Source: a virus. From it: a DNA stretch of 41,597 nucleotides. Position numbers and translations under genes: made by a program. The number at the start of each line of letters is the position of its first letter. The stretch's first letter is position 1. Of this stretch, positions 38,095 through 41,597 are shown one piece after another. The DNA lies in IMG/VR virus record IMGVR_UViG_3300050821_005497, positions 1 to 41,597 of that record, one strand, 5' to 3'. The notes below the pieces were generated by a model, which searched no databases, was not told where the DNA came from, and saw only the letters and a list, made by a program, of their open reading frames with translations.

Positions 38095-39090
38095 ATGGCA
38101 GGCACCATCCCGCTTTCGATGACGCAACAGCTAGACGAATTTGGGCAACCGCTTTCGGGCGGCCAGTTGTTCATCATTCAGGCGGGCACGGTCAACACGC
38201 CGCAAAACCCGTTTCAGGACACGGGCCTGACGCTGACACTGCCGAACCCGATGACGCTGGATGCGGCCGGGCGCATTCCGCAATTTTTCCTCGCGGACGG
38301 CCAGATCAAGGTGCGGCTGCAAGATGTAAACGGCGTCGTCAAATTCGTTCAAGACAACATCCTTGTCATCGGGCCTTCCGCTGGCGGCGGTGGTGGCGGC
38401 GGCGGCACGGTTGATCCAACGACGGTGCTGCAAACCGGCGATATGAAGTTTCGCTATGACACGTCGATCCTCTCAGGTTTTGTCAGGTCGAACGGCAACA
38501 CGATTGGATCGTCGTCGTCGGGCGCAACCGAACTCGCCGACCCTTCCGCGCAAGCATTGTTTAGTCATCTTTGGTTGAAAGACCCCTTGCTTGTGGTGTC
38601 GCCCGGTGGCCGGGGCGTGAGCGCCGCTGCGGATTGGACCGCAAACAAGCAGATCGCGACGCCTGATTTTCGCGGCTACGCGGTCGGTGGTCTCGATACG
38701 ATGGGTGCGGCTCCGGCCGGTCGATTGTCGGCGGCCTATTTCGGCTCCGACCCGACCGTGTTGGGCGCGGTTGGCGGCGGCGAAAGTCTCACGCTTGGGC
38801 CGACACAAATTCCGGCGCACCAGCACCCGGTGTTTCTCCGCGATCCCGGCCACGCGCACGGCGTCTCGGGAGGGACATCAGGCACGGCATCGGGGCCGGT
38901 CGGCGTCGGCACGGGTGCCGTGATCGGCATGTGTAACGCAACCGGCATCAATATCAATCCCAACACCACCGGCATCACCATCGGCTCGTCGAGCGGTGCC
39001 AACGACAATCAGACCGCGATCATCGGCGGCGGTCAGGCCCATCGCACGGTCGGCCCGCGCAAACTCATCACCTTCTATTTGAAGCTGTAG
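38095..39090 (+). CDS. Tail fibre or receptor-binding protein with collar-like domain (331 aa)
   Basis: N-terminal head- or tail-binding-type domain (about residues 1-92): DEFGQPLSGGQLFIIQAGTVNTPQNPF, then LDAAGRIPQFFLADGQIKVRLQDVNG. A Gly hinge (SAGGGGGGGGTVD), then a collar-like domain with GDMKFRYDTSILSGFVRSNG, FRGYAVGGLDTMG, IPAHQHP and RKLITFYLKL. Such proteins attach to the virion and bind receptors. SD GGGG before the ATG. Confidence 0.8.
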   Translation: MAGTIPLSMTQQLDEFGQPLSGGQLFIIQAGTVNTPQNPFQDTGLTLTLPNPMTLDAAGRIPQFFLADGQIKVRLQDVNGVVKFVQDNILVIGPSAGGGGGGGGTVDPTTVLQTGDMKFRYDTSILSGFVRSNGNTIGSSSSGATELADPSAQALFSHLWLKDPLLVVSPGGRGVSAAADWTANKQIATPDFRGYAVGGLDTMGAAPAGRLSAAYFGSDPTVLGAVGGGESLTLGPTQIPAHQHPVFLRDPGHAHGVSGGTSGTASGPVGVGTGAVIGMCNATGININPNTTGITIGSSSGANDNQTAIIGGGQAHRTVGPRKLITFYLKL

Positions 39091-39094
39091 CGCC

Positions 39095-39472
39095 ATGTAT
39101 CATGTCGCGTTTGCCCAACAATCCAACCGCGCAAGTTGGGTGTTCAACGGGCTTGTCACCGATCTCGACAATAACCCCATCGATCTCACCGGATGTTCAT
39201 TGGAGTTCGTCGCCCGCATGAAGCGGCGCGGCGGCTTCTACGGTGACGGTTTCAACAGCGATTACGGTGGCGGGTGTCTCGCGGCCTCAACAGACATCGG
39301 CAACCTCACCATCATCGGCTTGGGAATGTTCCAGTGGTTCTTCACGCGAGACCAAATGCGCTCGTTGTGTCCCGGCACCTATGACACCGGACTGACACTG
39401 ACGAGCAGCGACGGCACGGAAACCGTGCAACTCGCCATCGGGCCGCTCGCCATCGTTGACGGAGTGGTGTGA
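39095..39472 (+). CDS. Virion-associated beta-sandwich protein (125 aa)
   Basis: Pattern SWVFNGLVTDLDNNPIDLTGCSLEFVARMK, then GTYDTGLTLTSSDGTETVQLAIGPLAIVDG, reads as an Ig-like or BppU-like beta sandwich common in small tail proteins. It sits between two fibre genes and probably joins them to the tail. Function inferred. Confidence 0.7.
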   Translation: MYHVAFAQQSNRASWVFNGLVTDLDNNPIDLTGCSLEFVARMKRRGGFYGDGFNSDYGGGCLAASTDIGNLTIIGLGMFQWFFTRDQMRSLCPGTYDTGLTLTSSDGTETVQLAIGPLAIVDGVV

Positions 39473-40224
39473 TGACCAATTTCCCGGCGCTCAAACTCAA
39501 GACACTCGTAAATTTTCCGGCGAACGCTTTCGGCGGCCTCGGCATTGAGATCGACAAGAGTAACGGCAGCTACACCGTCAACCTGGATTACGAACAGTTT
39601 TTGCCGCCGATCATTGCGTTGCCGCCCGACACGACGACGCTCTACGCGCTGATTTGGAATAGCGCGACCGACGTTTACGAACTCTGCCCACTCTCGTTGT
39701 CGGCAGGCACCGCGCCAAGCAACGCCATCCCGTTGATGGACGGCGTTGGCAATGCGGGCGCGTCGATTTTTTTCTCGCGCGGCGATCACGTCCACCCGAC
39801 CGATGTTTCGCGCGCCCCGGTCAACAACCCGCAATTCACGGGCGACCCGCAAGTCCCGACAGCGGCACCGGGCGACAACGATAATTCCGCAGCGTCCACC
39901 GCGTTCGTCACGGCGGCGATTACCGCGCAGGCGGGTATTACCCGCGTGTGGTCATCCGCAGGAACGCTAGTGATCGCGGCCAATGATCGCGTGGTGGCGG
40001 TCAACAAAGCTAGCGGCTCGCCGACCCCTGTTACGTTGCCGCAAGCCTCGACCAAAAACGGCTCGGTCCTTGTCGCCGATTTCAAGCGAGACGCAGGCAC
40101 CAACAACATCACGCTCACGCCGTTTGGGGGCGAACTCATTATGGGGTTGGCGTCGTACACGATTGCCGCCAACGGCGGCTCACTGGAATTGAGGCCAGTC
40201 TCCGGCCTTGGGTGGGTAGCATGA
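39472..40224 (+). CDS. Tail fibre-like protein (250 aa)
   Basis: Characteristic fibre motifs: GVGNAGASIFFSRGDHVHPTD, NNPQFTGDPQVPT and AASTAFVTAAI (about residues 90-145), with a beta-rich C-terminal part (SVLVADFKRDAGTNNITLTPFGGELI). ATG at 39472; a GTG three bases before is less likely. Likely part of a host-recognition fibre. Overlaps the following gene by ATGA. Confidence 0.8.
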   Translation: MTNFPALKLKTLVNFPANAFGGLGIEIDKSNGSYTVNLDYEQFLPPIIALPPDTTTLYALIWNSATDVYELCPLSLSAGTAPSNAIPLMDGVGNAGASIFFSRGDHVHPTDVSRAPVNNPQFTGDPQVPTAAPGDNDNSAASTAFVTAAITAQAGITRVWSSAGTLVIAANDRVVAVNKASGSPTPVTLPQASTKNGSVLVADFKRDAGTNNITLTPFGGELIMGLASYTIAANGGSLELRPVSGLGWVA

Positions 40225-40807
40225 TGAAAAAAATCCTTCTTGCGGCTGCGATCCTGTTCGCGGCATCGAGCGCGCTTGCCCAACAGTCGGGCGAGGTTGC
40301 CAATCACGCGGTCCCCATCGGCAAGGGGCCGGGCGTTCAAGGCTTCGGTGCCGCCGCTCCCGGCGCGGCCGGGACATTTCTCGGATCGACGGCACTACCA
40401 CCGATCCGTCGTTTCAGTCCTTGGTGTTCGCGAGCGTCGCGCAATATTACGCGGGCGTTGCAACAGCGGTGCCGATTGCGCCAAGCATCATCTATCCCGG
40501 CGAAGTCGTGGTGCCCTATGCCGCGTCGATTAATTACGATTTTTCGACGTTCATCAATGCCGTCACGGTTCTAGGCGGCAACATCACAAGCATGACGGTG
40601 AGCAACGTCACGGTTGGAAAATCGGGCATCATCCGATTGCAGCAGGACGCAACCGGCAACCGGACTGCCGTTTTCAGTGGCGCGTTCAAATTCTCTGGTG
40701 GTGTGGTCCCGACGCTTTCCACCGCTGCGAACTCAAACGACTTGCTCTTTTATACGTGCCCGGTCGCTGGCTTTTGTCCGGCGTCTCTAATCAAAGACGT
40801 TCGCTGA
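40221..40807 (+). pseudogene. Signal-peptide-bearing tail-region protein with a one-base frameshift
   Basis: Frame 1 starts MMKKILLAAAILFAASSALAQQ (a clear signal peptide) and reads VANHAVPIGKGPGVQGFGAAAPGAAGTFLGS up to about 40388. There the sense frame is lost; it resumes one base off at GTTTDPSFQSLVFASVAQYYAG and runs to a TGA at 40805. Restoring one A near 40389 would give GSNGTTTDPSF and one protein of about 195 residues. A read error, a true inactivating change or a slippery site are all possible. Product unknown. Confidence 0.75.
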
Positions 40808-40811
40808 TCCC

Positions 40812-41597
40812 ATGAACAGACTGACGTTGATCCGCAGCCTTCGGCGCGGATGGGAAAGCCGCGCGCATTTTTTAACACCCCTCATCGCTTCGCTGTTGAT
40901 CGTCGGCACCACGCCAACGTTTGCGAACATGCCGGGCACCTTCCCGATGCCGTTCGCGCAAGCGGCGGGCAATGTTTTCACTTGCACGGGCGGCACGATC
41001 AGCACGAACGGCACGAACCGCGTCCACACCTTCAATGCGAGCGGCACGCTGACATGCACGGGCTTAGGCCCCGTTGCGATCAACTATCTCGTTGTCGGCG
41101 ATGGCGGCGGCGGCGGCGTCGGGGTTTCCACCCAAGGACAAGGCGCTGGCGGCGGTGGTGCGGGACAAATCGTTGCCGGATCAACCACGCTTGCGGCGGG
41201 GGCATATTCGATCACGGTTGGCGCTGGTGGCGCTGGTGGGGTTGCTTGTTCGGCGACGCCTTGCACGAACGGAAGCAACGGCACTGGATCGGTCTTCCCG
41301 ACAGTCACGTCCGCGCTCGGCGGCGGTGGCGGCGCGAGCCTTGGCACCACGACCAACGCCAGCAACACCGGGGGCAGCGGCGGCGGCGGTCAGGGCTTTA
41401 CCGGGACGGGAAATGCCGGGGGCCTCGGTGCAGCCGGTAACAGCGGCGGCGCGGGTTCTGGAACGGGCAACGGCGGCGGCGGCGGTGGCGGCGCGGGCGG
41501 CGTCGGTCAAGCGGGCGCGACCGCTGCGGCGGGCAGCGGCGGCAACGGCATCACGAATAGCATCACCGGCTCTGCCGTCACCTATGGCGGCGGCGGC
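40812..41597 (+). CDS. Glycine-rich adhesin-like protein, N-terminal part (runs off the window)
   Basis: ATG at 40812, four bases after the preceding stop, without a clear ribosome site, so coupling is likely. Residues about 18-39 (LTPLIASLLIVGTTPTFA) look like a signal peptide or anchor after a basic N-terminus. From about residue 75 (VHTFNASGTLTC) it is a Gly-rich domain with the same punctuation as the piece at 1-861, ending at VTYGGGGG. The frame stays open to the last base and matches the frame at base 1. Confidence 0.8.
   Translation, partial: MNRLTLIRSLRRGWESRAHFLTPLIASLLIVGTTPTFANMPGTFPMPFAQAAGNVFTCTGGTISTNGTNRVHTFNASGTLTCTGLGPVAINYLVVGDGGGGGVGVSTQGQGAGGGGAGQIVAGSTTLAAGAYSITVGAGGAGGVACSATPCTNGSNGTGSVFPTVTSALGGGGGASLGTTTNASNTGGSGGGGQGFTGTGNAGGLGAAGNSGGAGSGTGNGGGGGGGAGGVGQAGATAAAGSGGNGITNSITGSAVTYGGGG

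Noticed and set aside
1-41597. tRNA genes, rRNA, CRISPR arrays, insertion sequences
   Set aside because: No cloverleaf, regularly spaced repeat array or transposase with terminal repeats was seen on reading the window.

Overview
The window reads as one nearly complete genome of a temperate, short-tailed (podovirus-like) phage. Its host is probably an alphaproteobacterium of the order Rhizobiales; this is inference from the GC-rich codon use and from many small proteins that resemble those of rhizobial and Bradyrhizobium phages and prophages. The two ends of the window lie inside the same glycine-rich gene and in the same reading frame, so the molecule is probably circular or circularly permuted and was opened inside a GGC repeat.

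Layout. (1) 900-5731 is a leftward operon of small overlapping genes (mostly ATGA junctions), headed by three DNA-binding proteins. (2) 6043-6444 is a rightward winged-helix gene with a palindrome before it. (3) 6445-9515 is a leftward operon that ends in a large serine recombinase, the likely integrase. (4) 9864-10470 looks like a genetic switch: a leftward XRE-type repressor faces a rightward small Cro-like gene across a promoter flanked by an inverted repeat. (5) 10470-15138 is the rightward early operon: a Gp157-like protein, a Rad52-like annealing protein, an HNH protein, a DUF1376 protein and several small conserved phage proteins. (6) 15321-19055 is a plasmid-like accessory island: an ArdC-type antirestriction protein, a second smaller serine recombinase, an HTH protein and unknown genes. 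They are served by four near-identical promoters, strong intrinsic terminators and a noncoding region full of repeats. (7) 19120-24050 has the small terminase subunit, many small genes and a short leftward three-gene operon. (8) 24050-38035 is the rightward late head and injection region: large terminase, P22-type portal, scaffold, N4-gp56/DUF4043-like capsid, P22 gp4-like and gp10-like proteins, and three probable ejection proteins. (9) 38095-41597, continuing at 1-861, holds the tail-fibre and adhesin genes. One of these carries a single-base frameshift; it and the terminal glycine-rich protein have signal-peptide-like N-termini.

How it fits together. Lysogeny would be set by the repressor at 9864-10256 and the large serine integrase. 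Lytic growth would start from the rightward promoter before 10470 and move through the annealing and replication-associated genes to packaging, capsid and tail genes. The island at 15.3-19.1 kb looks separately regulated and probably protects the DNA or helps it establish on entry. No polymerase, helicase, tRNA, CRISPR array, insertion sequence or recognisable endolysin was found.
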